From Paramecium tetraurelia (taxonomy: Eukaryota > Ciliophora > Oligohymenophorea > Peniculida > Parameciidae), in contig NW_001799166.1 in NCBI RefSeq assembly GCF_000165425.1, forward strand, positions 473,273-537,272: a stretch of DNA of 64,000 nucleotides. The letters are read 5' to 3'. The notes under the pieces were generated by a model that did no database searches, had not been told where the DNA came from, and saw only the letters and a program-made list of their open reading frames with translations. Shown one piece after another: positions 1 to 13,309 of the stretch; within the stretch, counting starts at the first letter, position 1, and each line of letters opens with the position of its first letter. The translations under genes were made by a program, and so were the position numbers.

Positions 1-3000
1 CTTGAATTCGAAATGAATGCACTCCAAAGAAAAACCACTCCATCAGCTCTCTTGAAATCGTAACGCAGAGAGTTAAGACAGTATCAATAAATTGTGATAA
101 AGACCTCAATAACTACCTTATAAATGTGGGCCAAACAGGCTTTAGAAATATTCGAGAGAGCCAAAGAGCACCATCAAATTGAATAGGCATTCAAGAAAGA
201 AATAGAAAAAGCATACAAACCATCGGCATTAATGGATGAAGAAACTTATGTGTATTTGGAATTTAGATTGTCTATTGTTAAAGGCAGTCTAAAATTGTTG
301 AGGAAGCATAAGAACTTGGAGGAAGGATTCACAATATTGTGGAAGAATTTTGATTACTTTTTGTAAAAGAGGAGAAATAATTTTGAACTGGAATAAATTA
401 TACAAGACATGGAGGTGTAGATGTTTAGTGTTGAAGAGAAGAATGATATAATTGTACCTATTGTGAAGAAGATAAAAAGTTATGATATTTAAGAAAAACC
501 CCTCATCTACTTTAAGTTAGAAAAGCATCCCTTGTCTAAACCAAATTATTTCAGTAGTATCTATTTGGATGTACAAAAGATTGAATTCATGGTCTTTGTA
601 GCCTCTTTATAAAGAGTGATTGCGTATTTTAGAATGCCTCCTCAAGATGATAGACAACAGGAGGGCAAAGTGAAAGAAAATGCAAACAAGAATAAGAAGG
701 AGTAGAAAGACAAAAGGGATGATCCAGATTCAGATAAGAAAATGGAAACTTAAACCAAAAATTATATCAACATTACTATTCAATCCCCTATTGTTATCAT
801 TCCCAATCAATAAATTAATGATTTACATTCAGATTGCTGGGTATTGAAATTAGGAGACTTTGAAATAATCACTGTTGATGATAGACAGGTTCCAGGGTTT
901 ATCAAGTTAGGGTCGGATCATTACAGAAGATTGGGCTTAAGTGGAGAAAGCATCGGAAAATAAAAAGGAGCAGAGCAGTCTATCTTGAAAATCCACAACG
1001 AAAAAAATTAGTTGGTAAATCAATTCAATTTTAATAATGTGAATTCAATCAATCCTTTGGAAAAATCAACTTCTATCCAAAATTTGTTACAACCATAATT
1101 GTCCAACCCATAAGGGACAAAATAAAAGAAGCAGCATAAAGCTTAGAATTATGAAAATTACATAATGAAGTTAAAATCAGTTTAATTGCAATACTTTTCA
1201 TCCATTCATTACTTTTATAATTACTAGAAGTTGAGTTCAACTTAAAGAGGCATGGACATCTTGAATAATCCTTTGAGAATCAGATCTAAGAAATATGATG
1301 TTCTAGAAGACTTCTCTATGGAATTGAATCTCTATTTCAAAAAGACCAGTCAAGCAAATCTCCCTTAAACGATGATCAACTTTGAATTGCCTTCTTTAAC
1401 TGCCTCAATCAATCCAGAAGTTCCTTATACATTTTAAAAGTTGATGTAAACGATAAATGACTTAAGTGCTGATCAATCCCTAAGTAGTATATTATAATAG
1501 GAGAAATCTAAATTGATTAAATACAGTTCATGCAAAGGAATCCTGAGAAAAAGAGGGAAGTTCTTAAGATCATGGTCATCCTACTTTGCTGTATTGTCTG
1601 GATGGTATATATACTTGTATCAGAATGAAAGCGACTTAGATTACAATCAATACGTTGGACTGCGAGATGTAGTTGTATCTGAAGCATAATAAGATATTGG
1701 AGTGTAGAACTCGTTCAAGATCAAATCCAAGAAGGAGATCATCTACTTTTAGGCCAAAACTGCTTAGGAGAAGAACAGGTGGTTCAAATTCATTCAGTAG
1801 AAGATTCATGACATCAAAACTAAAACTGGAAATCTCAGGATTGGATCAGAAAATACAGTACCACAATAAAATGATAAGAGCAGACGAGAATTTGAATAAA
1901 CAGTCAAATAGGTACCTAAATAGAAGGACGAATTGCTGACTAAATATAGATTTCAAATTAAAAGGTTTTAAATAGAGTTAAAATACAATCAATAATCAGA
2001 AATACTAATCACATTTGATTAAATCAAATTGCTGAGTCTTTCAGGAATAACCGACAATTATTAAGAATTTACTATCAATTCTATTTCTATTGAAGACCAT
2101 GGGTAATCCATTTTGAGATCTATCCATTACTCTTAACCTAACACTCCCAATCTCTTTAAAGTCAGATCTAGTATGGACGAGAACTAATTATAAAGGAAAA
2201 TTCGATAGGTGATTGATTTTAAGGAAGAGGATCAAATTCAAGGGGCAATAAGAGTTAGGATTTGCAACACAGATACTCATTAGCCCAATGAACCCCAATC
2301 ATACATCGTGGCATAGCTTTCCTCTTTGGAAGCTCATTATTTAGAGTCTTTCCTCTCTAAAATCAACTTATTCATGGTCCGACCTTCTCTTCAGAAAACC
2401 AAAGAGAGCACCACTGATTTGAGTGAATATACGGATTATACTCCATAAAATACAGCTATGAAATAGTACGCACCAAATCAAACTAGCGAGACTAAATTTT
2501 TGTAGACTAGATAGGATTTAACAAAAGGGAATATTAAGAGTGTGAGATCATTTACTTTACAGAAGTCATCTGTTTCAGATTCTGATGTGCATGACGGATA
2601 ATTAGTTGAAGGGGATGGTAAACTACCTGAAAGTATCATTAAGGTCTCCATTTTGACTCAGGATATTAAATTGATTGTAATGGTTTAAGAAAATGAGAAG
2701 GAAAAGGAAAAGGAAAAGCCAAAGGAATTTCTATAGATATAAGTGAATTTAATAAGTGCAGTGTTGAAGATTGATGATGACGAATATTTTATTGAAGGTA
2801 ATATATAGAAAATTGAAATCATTGATTTAAAGTCAATACAAGGAAATAAACACATGTTTTTGGGGAAAAAGGAATAGAAAGAGAGGAAGAGAACCAAGGA
2901 GGAAAAGAAGAAGAAAAGTATAGGCTTAACCATATTTTCAAATAATCATTAAGTTGAAAAATAGATGGTTTAATTTAAATATTCAAAATTCAAAATACCT

Positions 3001-6000
3001 AGCAATAATGATAATATTTCAAATGATCTTAACTTAATCGTAAGGGACTGTTTTATAGATTACTTACATGCCACGATTATAAAGGTGCTAAGTCTATTAG
3101 AGATTTCTTAGAAGAAGAAATAGGCAAATAACGAAGAGAATGAATAGGACTTAGAATTGATTAAATAAAGACTGTATGCTCCATCTTTGATTAAAATTAA
3201 AATCTTACTTGAAAATCCTAAGATACTTATTAAGCCTGCTGGAAATATCAGTTAATCATTTGAACTGCAGATAAAGTCAGTGTGCTTTGAGTTGGATGCA
3301 AGCAAGGAAAAAAATAAGGCTATTGAAATGTATGTAAGGTAGAATAAGAAACAAAGCCTCGCAGCTCAACAATAGGATTTCTTCTCTTGGTCTTAAATCA
3401 TAGTGGTTTCTGCAGATACAATGAGGATATTTATAAGAAGCACATCAGATTTATAATTCATATCAAATTCTTTTTCTGCTGCTCTGAGAATACAAACTCC
3501 TATGTTTGTGAGTGAATGTGAAACACTATACCCAAACATTGTTCTTAATAAGAATTAAGACATCAGGATAAAAGTGACTGATATTCAACTCAACATCCTA
3601 AGAAATCACTATCTATTTTTACTATAAGTTATGCAAACGTAATATGAGATTCAAAGTCAGAAGACTCAGAGAAAGAGAAGACAACAACAATAGCCCAAAA
3701 AATAGAACCAAGCATCATTGATATTCAAACTATCAAAAATAACAATTAGATTAATGGATGAATGTAGTTTATTTCAATCACAAGGAACATTTCTAAGACC
3801 ATTGATAGATTTAAGTCTATTGGATATTGTATTTCAATTCAAAACTAATTTATCGTTGTAAGTCTCAGATTTTAAAAGCACTTATTATTAGTATCCTTAA
3901 AAGGATGATCCTAATTTGATAGTGAGAATACAACATGTCATCAATGATATTAATTTGAATAGGAGGAAATTAGATGAATTTTTAGATGAAGACATTTTGG
4001 AGAACAAAGCGAAGGAAGCGAAGGAGTTGATTAATGAGATGAAAATAGAATTTTATAATGAGTTAACAGTGAGTAGATTTGATTTAGATGACAAATTGAT
4101 TGTAAAAGCAATATTAGGAGAGGACTCTACAGATGTCAATATTTCTATTGGAGAATCGAAATACTTGATCAATGCATATTATCTGAAGACCATTGCTTTG
4201 TTTTTTGAAATACCTAAATATGAAGAGGATATGTAAAGTTAGTAATCTCCATCATCGTAATAGGCAGTTCAAAGTAATTATAAATAAAAATAACCTCTAT
4301 TGAATGTGAATGTCATTTTATTAAAGACTCTGATTATCACTCATAACGAGAAGTTAAAAAATTGTTTGGTTTTGTAATTAGATTCCTTCATGAAATTGAA
4401 TGATGAACTAAATAACGAAGCTCATAGTAATTATCATTATAAGAACAAAGAATAATACACAAATCAATCTTCAATTAAAAATAGAAGATTTGAACTTAGT
4501 CTAACTGTGTCATTATTTAATACAAACTTCGCAGCCTTTTAAAAGTTATCAAAGTAAAATAAGAAAAAGATGATTTTATATCCAATCAAAATTGAATTCA
4601 ATAGAAATTAATTCGTTTGCAATTGTGATGTCAATTATTCAAACTATAAGACCGATGGCCAGAATGAATTAATATCAAATATCATCATATAGGATTAATT
4701 AAGATTTGATAAGATTAGAATTAATATTTCACATAATGATTCTGCTCTGATTCTACAGACAATAAAGTTTCAATAGGATTCAATTAAATTATGTGACTAA
4801 TTTTTCTGTGATGATGAGGAATCATCATTGAATGAAACCATAGCTCGTTAATGGCCTATTAAACCAAGTCTAGGAGTCGAAGAAACGATCCTTAGTAGAA
4901 ATGAAACTAAAAAGAAAAGTTTCTTGCCAGGTAAATCTCAATTAGTAAGGTTGAAATCGAGTCTATTGCAAGCATCATAGTAGAAGGATGAAGTAGTCTA
5001 AGTGTTTTACGCGACAGGAGATTAAGAGATGGAAATGGTGAAGGAAGAAGAGGTTTTATCTGAATAGGAGCAATAATTTGAACCAGTTAGACCAACAATG
5101 AAAATCAGTAAGATGAAAATAAAGTTGGATCTTTTGGAGATGGTTTTGGTTAATGACATTAATAAATCATTTGCTCCATTATTACTGTTTAGATTCAATG
5201 TCAAGAAATTTATGTTTGATCAGAATGGAATTAGTAAAGCAATTAGATGTTTATTCTAAATTGAATTGATGTATTTCAATCCAGTTGCCAGTAAGATGGA
5301 ACCCATTATAGAACCATATCTATCAGAATTATTCATAGTTTAATAAAATCAATCCATGCAAACCATTCACATTAATGGACTGACACCAATTTTGGACATG
5401 AATCTATCCACTGACATGATACTCAATCTATACAAAACATTGACTTAATGGCAATAATTAGAATAAGATGATGAAGCAGCAACCTTTAGAAGAAATGAAT
5501 CCAAAAAAATTACTAGGTTATCCAGTATGAAAGGTATATCATTTAAGGAGAACTAAGATAATGTGACTCTCTTTTCATTCATTAATAAGAGTGGGTATAC
5601 TCTAAAAGTGTAGAAGAATGGGAATGAGGGATTAATAGAAATCTCCAACAATGATTCTAAAAATTATGAAGTACAATCTCATGATGAGGATTATGCTAAG
5701 ACCTTTGAGAGTGATACAAGACTCATAATTAAATTTCTTGATTCTAATATGGTATAAAATACGATCAACAATGTTCCTATCAATTATGCTGGAGTTAAAA
5801 AACTATAATGGAATGATTAGACTTAATATTATGTGCTCAGTACCTAAATTGAAAAGTTGTAGAAAACAATCACCATTTATTCTCCTTACATGTTTGTTAA
5901 TCAGACTGATTGTGATTTGTCAATCAAATTATCATGTATTAAAATCACTAAAACCTTTACACTCAAACCAGGTGAATAAGCAGCAATGCCATAAGAATTG

Positions 6001-9000
6001 TATAAAGATGATAGTTTTATTGTCATTCACTTCTTGGATTCCAAATACATCAAATTAACTTAACCAAACGAACCCATATTTATTAAAAGGATATTCCATG
6101 ACATAACAATATAAATACTCCACTAGCCATGCTATACATTAGCCACTCTCAATACAACCTTGGTTTAAAATGTCAAATATATTGAATTCAAACCTGCCTT
6201 CATTCTATACAATTTATTACCAGTCCCTCTTCAGTTTTTGTTTCATTCCAATGAAAATCCAGATCTACAAAAACTCATGATTAACCATTATAAAAAACCA
6301 GGTACTACCATTCAATATGATAAACAATAATCAGGATTTTCTAGAGGGAACTCCCTTTCTCATTTATAAAATGATTAAAATGAAAACCTCGCAAGGTCTG
6401 TCACAGTCACAGAAATCAATTAAACAGCAACAATCAAGGTTGAAGCTGGCCTAATTGAATTAGTTCCTTAAGGGGAATTATAATTGCATTGGTTAAAGAC
6501 TGGTGACCACCTGGGAATCAATTTACATGTCAGTGGATTCGAAATAAGTTAATAACAGGATATCATGTAAGCTACCGAATTTGAATTGAAGGACACTTGC
6601 AATAGTTAAAGTTGCCACATCAAAGTAGAAAAAGAGCAGGTGAAATAAACCAAATTAATTTATTTTTCAGTCCAAACTTGTATTATAAACACAACTAGTC
6701 GGGGGTTGAAATATTACACCTTATAAGATAATAAGCCCATAATTTTATCTGGACAAAATAAAGAACCTAAACCAGACAAGGAATGCTTTGAAAGTAATTA
6801 TGAGAAAATATAAATTACTGATACAATTAAGTATCTAATGATTGGAGTGGATGATTGTATTTCCAACGAAGTTAATGTAGGTATTTTAGGCTCATTGGGT
6901 CTGTAATTGAAGGAAAAGAACGGAGGTATGGTTTCATTAAATGAGTTTGGTATCCACATTTCTTTGGCAAATAATGTGATACGAAAGGGGGTTTATACTA
7001 AGGTCATTGAAATAATGCCAAGATTTGTTATAATCAATAACACAGGGGTACAAATTAACATATGTTAATCTGGATATGAATCATAACCAAAAAAAATGAA
7101 TCCCAATAAGCGATATCATTTAATTTGGCCTGATTGTAGGTTAGAAAAATCAATACGAATTTAAAAGTATGGCAAATACAATTGGAGCGGAGACTTATTC
7201 ATTAATGAAATCAGAAGTACAAATTTCTTTTCTTCTGCTATCAATGAAAATAGCTAATAGATGAGCAATCTCTCCATCGAATAACAGAAGAGTCGAATAT
7301 TTGAAAAATCAGGCATTTATAAGTAATTCAATCTAAAGAAATATGATCCTTAGGAATTTCTAAATTATAAAGAATCCTTACCTTTATAAGCCTCAATGGT
7401 ATGTTCATCAAGTTAGGAGTTCTTTAAAGATTGTCTGTTCCTGACAGCTGAAATCACAAAGGTCAAAGCCACTAATTTTATTTTATTGGAATAGCAACAT
7501 GAGGAAAATCAACTCTACAAACTAGTCAACAAGTGTCGTCCATTTAAGATTCATTACGGATAAGATAGCTACAATAGCTTTTAAGAATGGGTATTGGATT
7601 GTGATTAAACGGTGCCTTTTTCATGGGAGCAGCCAAGTCATTCTTTCAAACTTAGAGTTAAATTCGTCTACAATCAAAAGATTGAACATGTTGAAATCAT
7701 TGACTTTTAATAATAGGAAAGTCTTTAGGAAATCAAGTTTTCAAATTATTTTATTTGGATCAAGTCTGAATTTTAAGGATAAACCAGAGTCATCACATTC
7801 CAATAGGTTAATGAATCAATGAGGAATATGACTACATCTCATAAACGAGAAGTTGAAGATATTCACAAATTAATTAAATTGCACATATCTCAATTGGGTA
7901 TTTCCATTATCACAAAAAGATAAAACACGCTTCTCGAGGCTAATTATATATACATGAGTGGCATTGAATTAGGAATCATGCAGACAGAAAATTAGACGAC
8001 GGCATAGTTGCAAATTAAGTTTTTCCACATTGACAATAACACATCTTTAGACACAACCACACCTGTCTTGATGACTTTAAGGAGATACTACTAAGTCACA
8101 CATGATAGAAATTATTACTTTTTAGATGCTAGTTGTTCCTTTGAACATTAAGTCAAGGCAATTCTATTATACAATTCCATCAAAATTTACATATAACCCT
8201 TCTAATTGCAGTTTGATGAAGAGTATATTCAGGTTGTTCTTGAAACCATCAAGCAAATCAAGTAAAATCTATAGAATTAATTTGAATTTGAATACAACGG
8301 TTCACCACACTCAATTAAATCGTTATGTTTCTAAACTCCTCAATAACGACATTATTATTTAGAGTCTATGTCCTAGCAAAACTAATCCAACCCTTGTATT
8401 GTGTGGAAATCTCTTGAAATTAATAGATCTAAAAAGTAGGTTTACATCAAGGAGTTTGTTCTCTCTAAAATAGATTTAAGATTCTCATTTCATAAAAGAT
8501 TCAGAACCAATATCCAATATGATGAGAATGTCTTTAATCTGTTTTCTACAGCCATTGGAGCAACAGTCTAAAATTTTAATGATGCTGAAATCATACTTGA
8601 CTGTTTCAGATTAAGATCAGTCTATGATTCTAAGGAAATAGTACTCCAATCTATTTAAGATCATTATAAGAGTGAGATCATTAGAGCCATTCTAAAAATT
8701 ATTGGCTCTATTGAAATCATAGGCAATCCAGTCAAATTCGTTCAATAAATCACTAATGGAATTGTTGATTTTGTTGAGATGCCAATTCAAGGCATAAGAC
8801 ATGGTCCACTTGAATTTGGAGTTGGATTATGCAAGGGTACGGGATCTCTCTTAAAAAACACAGTAGCTGGTGCTTTTTATTCAGTTAACAAAGTCACTGG
8901 ATCTATTAGTGCAAGCGTTTCGCTATTATCGATGGATGACGATTACTTGGAAAAACGTCGAATATTTATGTTGAAAAGACCTGATCATGTTTTGGATGGA

Positions 9001-9705
9001 CTGTCGTAAGCAGGACATTGTCTCTATGATGGTTTTTCGAATGGAATTACTGGAGTAGTCACATAACCATACTCAGAAACTCAATAGAACGGTTTTAAAG
9101 GATTTGTTAAGGGAACACTCAAAGGGTTATCTGGATTGATTGTTAAACCTATAGCTGGAGTTCTGGATGCAAGTGCTAAAGCAGCCGAGGGAGTGGTTTC
9201 AACTGCCACACATTTCGATGATAAACCAAACGATACAAGAATTAGGTATCCAAGAATTTTCTATGAGAAATCCAAATACTTTTAAAAGTATATTGCTTTA
9301 GACGCTCAAGTAGTTAATTTTCTAGTTGGATTTATGAATGGGAAATACAAAGACATTGAACTCATTACATGTTTTCATTTGAAGGAATCAGAAACATAAC
9401 TTAACAATATGCAAAGACAAATATTATCGGCTACTAAATCGATTCATGAATGTTTTAAGAACACTTCGAAAATTCTAATATTATCATATTAATATATCTT
9501 AGTGCTTGAAAACATGACACTTGTCTAAGAAATCATTACAAAAGAAATTGCTGAAATATTAGAACCGATCAATGGATTTTTAAGAATCTTAACTGAATAG
9601 AAACAAAATATTGACATCAACATACTCTTAGACGAAATCGATTTCAAAAAGGCAGCTTCATTATTAGATTACTTACATTAATAGGTCAAAAGTTAATATG
9701 ATTGA
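1..9705 (+). CDS. VPS13: VPS13-family bridge-like lipid transfer protein (5' end missing)
   Basis: One frame runs from base 1 to TGA at 9703-9705 (3234 residues), with TAA/TAG read as Gln and no intron needed. The C-terminal fifth has the VPS13 signature: DFVEMPIQGIRHGPLEFGVG at about residue 2924, then a Gly/Ala-rich amphipathic stretch and a KRR motif. Around residues 2330-2410 lies an SHR-BD/VAB-type segment (PRFVIINNTGVQINI, then YNWSGDLF). At about residues 511-600 there is an extra PH-like domain (KGILRKRGKFLRSWSSYFAV, ending in RWFKFIQQK). VPS13 proteins form a hydrophobic groove that moves phospholipids between organelles at contact sites. The N-terminal chorein region is outside the window. 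The PH insertion suggests phosphoinositide targeting, which is inference. Lack of introns in almost 10 kb is unusual beside the intron-rich neighbours. Confidence 0.93.
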
Positions 9706-9896
9706 AATTCTTATCTTTATTTTTTATTACAATTTATTCTGAACACTTATAGTATATGCAATCTAAAATAATATAGAATATTCAGTCAATCTATATATAA
9801 TAAATGAATTTCTATTTCCTGTTCTTTAGGATGTATATTTAAATAGCAAGTAAAATATAATTAAATTCATATTATTTAATTTATTATTTATTAATA

Positions 9897-10582
9897 ATGA
9901 AAATGACATCATTATTAATTGTAGCTTTACAAATCTATTCTTCGTTGGCAGTTCTTGGATTTGATTTGAGTGCTAAACATGATGATTTCTAATGCTTCGT
10001 AAAGAATGGATATTAATTTGCTATTACAAGAGCATACAGAAGTTTTGGAGCAGTGGATCTAGATGGGTATTAAAATTTGGAAAAAGCAAAGGCAGCAGGA
10101 CTATTAGGAGATGTCTATTTCTTCCCTTGCAAAGGAAGTATTAATATACATATAAACATTTAGAAAAAACTGCAAAGGCTTAGGTTTAAGAATTCGCTTA
10201 GGTTTTTGGCAATCAATAAAGTTAAGTCTACGGAACAGTTTGGGTTGATGTTGAGAGCAATCCAAGCACTGATTGTGGCTGGACCACCGATTATGCAAGC
10301 AATTGCAATTTTCTTTAGGAAATTGTAAATGAATTGAAAGGAAGCAGCAGATCTGTTGGAATATATGCTTCATAATATTAGTGGACATCGATTTTTGGAA
10401 GTGCATCAGCATGTTCTCACTTTGCTTCTCTTCCATTATGGTACCCTCATTATGATCAAACACCAACCTTTGACGATTTCCCTAAATACAAATTTGGTGG
10501 ATGGACTACACCCAGCATCAAGTAATATTCAGGTTCATCTACAGTTTGCGGTGTGGGTGTTGATTTAAATTATTATAAGTGA
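9897..10582 (+). CDS. Secreted GH25 (Chalaropsis-type) lysozyme
   Basis: The product is 219 residues, with a 26-nt intron at 10138-10163 (GTATTA...TTTAG). It starts MKMTSLLIVALQIYSSLAVL, a signal peptide, followed directly by GFDLS, the first strand motif of GH25 lysozymes. The strand carrying the catalytic Asp/Glu pair reads TVWVDVES. Later conserved blocks are SVGIYASQYQWTSIFG, LPLWYPHYD, GGWTTPSIKQYSG and the terminal GVDLNYY. GH25 enzymes cut the beta-1,4 bond in bacterial peptidoglycan. In a bacterivorous ciliate this is a plausible phagosomal or secreted digestive enzyme (inference). The start is fixed by the signal peptide, and another in-frame Met two codons on is equally possible. 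Splicing at the canonical intron restores the catalytic frame; unspliced reading loses it. Confidence 0.92.
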
Positions 10583-10624
10583 ATGAAATAATATATTTAT
10601 GATTAAATTTTTATCGAATATTGC

Positions 10625-12425
10625 ATGTTTTTAATAAAATACACTGAGACTTTAGATCATGATATTGATGATATTGATACGGTTATTAGTTTATACTAGA
10701 CCCATGAGAGATTGATTACTGAAAATCTAATCAAAATTGTACTCCCTTCTTTTAAGAAAATCGACTTTTTTGAGAAACACAGGCCTTAGGAAATTTCACT
10801 CGAAGATTTCATCCGCAAAGCCATTCCCTACTTCAGATATGAGGAGTATTCCTTTGGAGAAATCCTATATAACATAGGAGAGGAAAAATAAAAATTGTTC
10901 ATTGTGTTGGAAGGATCAGCTATGGAATTTGTTCCTATTAAAAAAGAACATCTTGTTGTTTAACAGTGTAGCACACCAGTCAACCAAAAAAGCAAAAGAC
11001 CTGCCCGTTAGATCGAAATATGGGAACTTGTTATGCGCATGTAATATCATAATCCTCTTTATTGGAAAGGTGGATAAGTTTAGTTCCAACAAGTATTTCT
11101 ATTAATCTTCATCCTAGAATGAAGTTTATAAAGTAGGCTAGCATTTTGGAGACCTATCAAATGACGAAAATGCTAAGGAGACTGTAATTGCCAGTAGCTA
11201 ATTATTGTGCATTTCAATGAAAAAGTCAGACTATAAGTTATTATTTGGAAGAGAATTGGCTTAAACAAGAAAAAATTTAGATTTCTTTAAAAATTTATTT
11301 CATAATGTTAGTGAAAACAAATTGTTGTAATTTATTAATTTTACAAAATAAATTTCCTTTGAACCCAAATATCAATTATGGCAAAAAGGAGATGAACCAA
11401 AATTTATGATTTTTGTAATTGATGGTCTAGTTGAAACCTATCACTACGAAAACATCAACATAGGAAAATCCTTAACAAGAAGATCCAAAATCTCAATTAG
11501 AACATAATCAACTGGATGTTTGGTTGGAGCAGAGGAAATTATTTAAAAATCATAAACTCGTGAATATAGCTGCCAATGCATTAGTAAAACAGAGGCATTT
11601 CTTATTAGAAAGGAATAACTAGCACTTCTCACATAAAAGTTTTATGAAATCTTTCGCCAAATGAATTTAATATTATCCAAAAATATATAATTGACTACTG
11701 AAAGAAAGAGGGAAATCTATAAAAATACTCCCTTGAGAGATAGTAGAAGGTTATCTTTATAAAATACAAATTCTCAACCAAACACTGCTGAAAATAATTG
11801 CATAGAAAATTATTATTGTACTCCAAGAAAAATAACTAAAGATAAGATAAGATCCTCTATTAAAGGTGCTTTAAACTTAAAAGAAATTGTCAAAGAAAAT
11901 TAATAGATGTCAAAATCATAATAAAATTTGGCTAATACTATTTATCCAATCGAAAATTCAGAACACTATGAAATTATGTTAAGGTTTTTATCCAATGGGT
12001 CATAGAATTAAAATGCTCAAATTAAAAATCCTTTATAATTTCAAAACTGTTTAGAAAAAATTAAAAAGAAAATTTACTCTAAAAAGTTCAATTCCCAAAA
12101 AAAGTTCCTTTTCTCACCTTAAATTTAGGTTTCTAAACTTAATTGTGAAGATCCAAACTCTCAACCAGTCTCTCCCATGCCATTAGACAATGCTACTCTA
12201 AGGAATAGACTTCAATCAAGATGTTTTGAAAATAATTCAAACAATAAATCAACAACCACTTAAATTTTTAGTGCAAGATAATCTTAAATCGACTTTGAAC
12301 CTCATCAAAATGATGATACAAAAAGTTGTGCTTAATTTCGAAATTTCTTTTAAATAACTAAACCATTATTTTTTGTAAAATCAAAGGATGATCGATTATT
12401 ATCCCAATAAACAGATAGGAAGTGA
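10625..12425 (+). CDS. Protein with two degenerate cyclic-nucleotide-binding domains
   Basis: The product is 591 residues, with a 25-nt intron at 11093-11117. The first cNMP-like fold covers roughly residues 70-200, with YSFGEILYNIGEEKQKLFIV and later HFGDLSNDENAKETVIASS. A second lies at about 230-350: ISFEPKYQLWQKGDEPKFMI, then GCLVGAEEII. The last 200 residues are polar and probably disordered. In active PKA-R or channel domains the phosphate cassette reads roughly FGELALMYNTPRAAT. Here the Arg and the small-residue run are gone in both copies, so ligand binding is doubtful. There are no membrane segments or kinase domain. Ciliates have many such free-standing CNB proteins with no known role. 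The gene begins 42 bp after the lysozyme stop on the same strand. Confidence 0.82.
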
Positions 12426-12636
12426 AGTATGAATTTAAAAATGACAGTATTTTTTCAGATTTTAATATTTATTAATTTTATTCGTTGATAATTTCATATT
12501 CAATTTAAAAAATTTTTATAATTATGAATTATTTGATCCTGAATTCAATACTTAATATAATCTTGAAATATCTATTCAATGTTGAAAGTACATAAAATTA
12601 AGAATATTAAATATTAACAAGAAATATGAAATTATG

Positions 12637-13285
12637 TCAAATGAACTTTTTTGATTTGAAGAAACTCTTCAATTTACGAGCTTAAACAAAATTTGTTAAA
12701 ACCATCAATATCAAAGTGCCAACACTAAAAATTATTATTTTATATGAAATATTGCTAACATTAGAAAATCTTGTGGCTTGTCTTTCTTCAATCTCTTTTT
12801 ATTCTTGCTAGAATTGATATCAATCATTTATTTACTTCAACTGAATTTATTAAACCATTCAATTTCTTCAGATGTATCTCTATTGGTTTTAAGTCTTCCT
12901 TCTAGGCTACTAATGAAAAATCTTAAGCATCCATTCCTGTGGCTAAATTAAAGCTAACATTAAGTCCAACATTTGCTAAGTTATGTATGCAAAATTAATA
13001 ATTTTCTTAGGTGTTATTTGTAGTGAATGAAAACTTTTGCAATTCCAAACTATGAGCATACTGTAAAATACTATCAAACTATTTTTATGGCACCTTAGTG
13101 TTTAGGATTATTGGTCATACATGTATTTTCAATGAATATTCACTTGAATTAGCCTAAACAGAACCAACAACCAGACTATTTTATCCAATAATTTCCCCAA
13201 AGCATTTCAACTCCTTTGATTTTAATGGGAATGTAAATTGTATGCCTAATGCTCCATAAAAAAGAATTGCAAATAAAGGTAACAT
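12637..13285 (-). CDS. p24 / emp24-GP25L cargo receptor of the early secretory pathway
   Basis: The product is 197 residues, with introns at 13094-13120 (27 nt, in-frame TGA, ends AAG rather than TAG) and 12808-12835 (28 nt). Layout: signal peptide MLPLFAILFYGALG; a GOLD beta-sandwich with the expected pattern (LKCFGEII, SLKIH, LQKFSFTTNNTQENYQFCIHN); a coil (EQEQKEIEERQATRFSNV); one membrane span (IIIFSVGTLILMVLTNFV); and a short tail QARKLKSFFKSKKFI. The tail has the FF export signal and ends in a KKxx dilysine signal, as in p24 proteins that cycle between ER and Golgi on COPII and COPI vesicles. Both splice events are needed to keep GOLD, coil and membrane span in one frame. The gene lies only 24 bp downstream of the neighbouring minus-strand gene. 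Confidence 0.88.
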
Positions 13286-13309
13286 TACGTGTAATAATAT
13301 AATAAATAA

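Noticed and set aside
1673-1939. Apparent 88-residue protein or an intron inside the VPS13 PH domain
   Set aside because: Re-reading the frame shows the main VPS13 frame is continuous through this region and includes the PH helix RWFKFIQQK. The short frame is an overlap.
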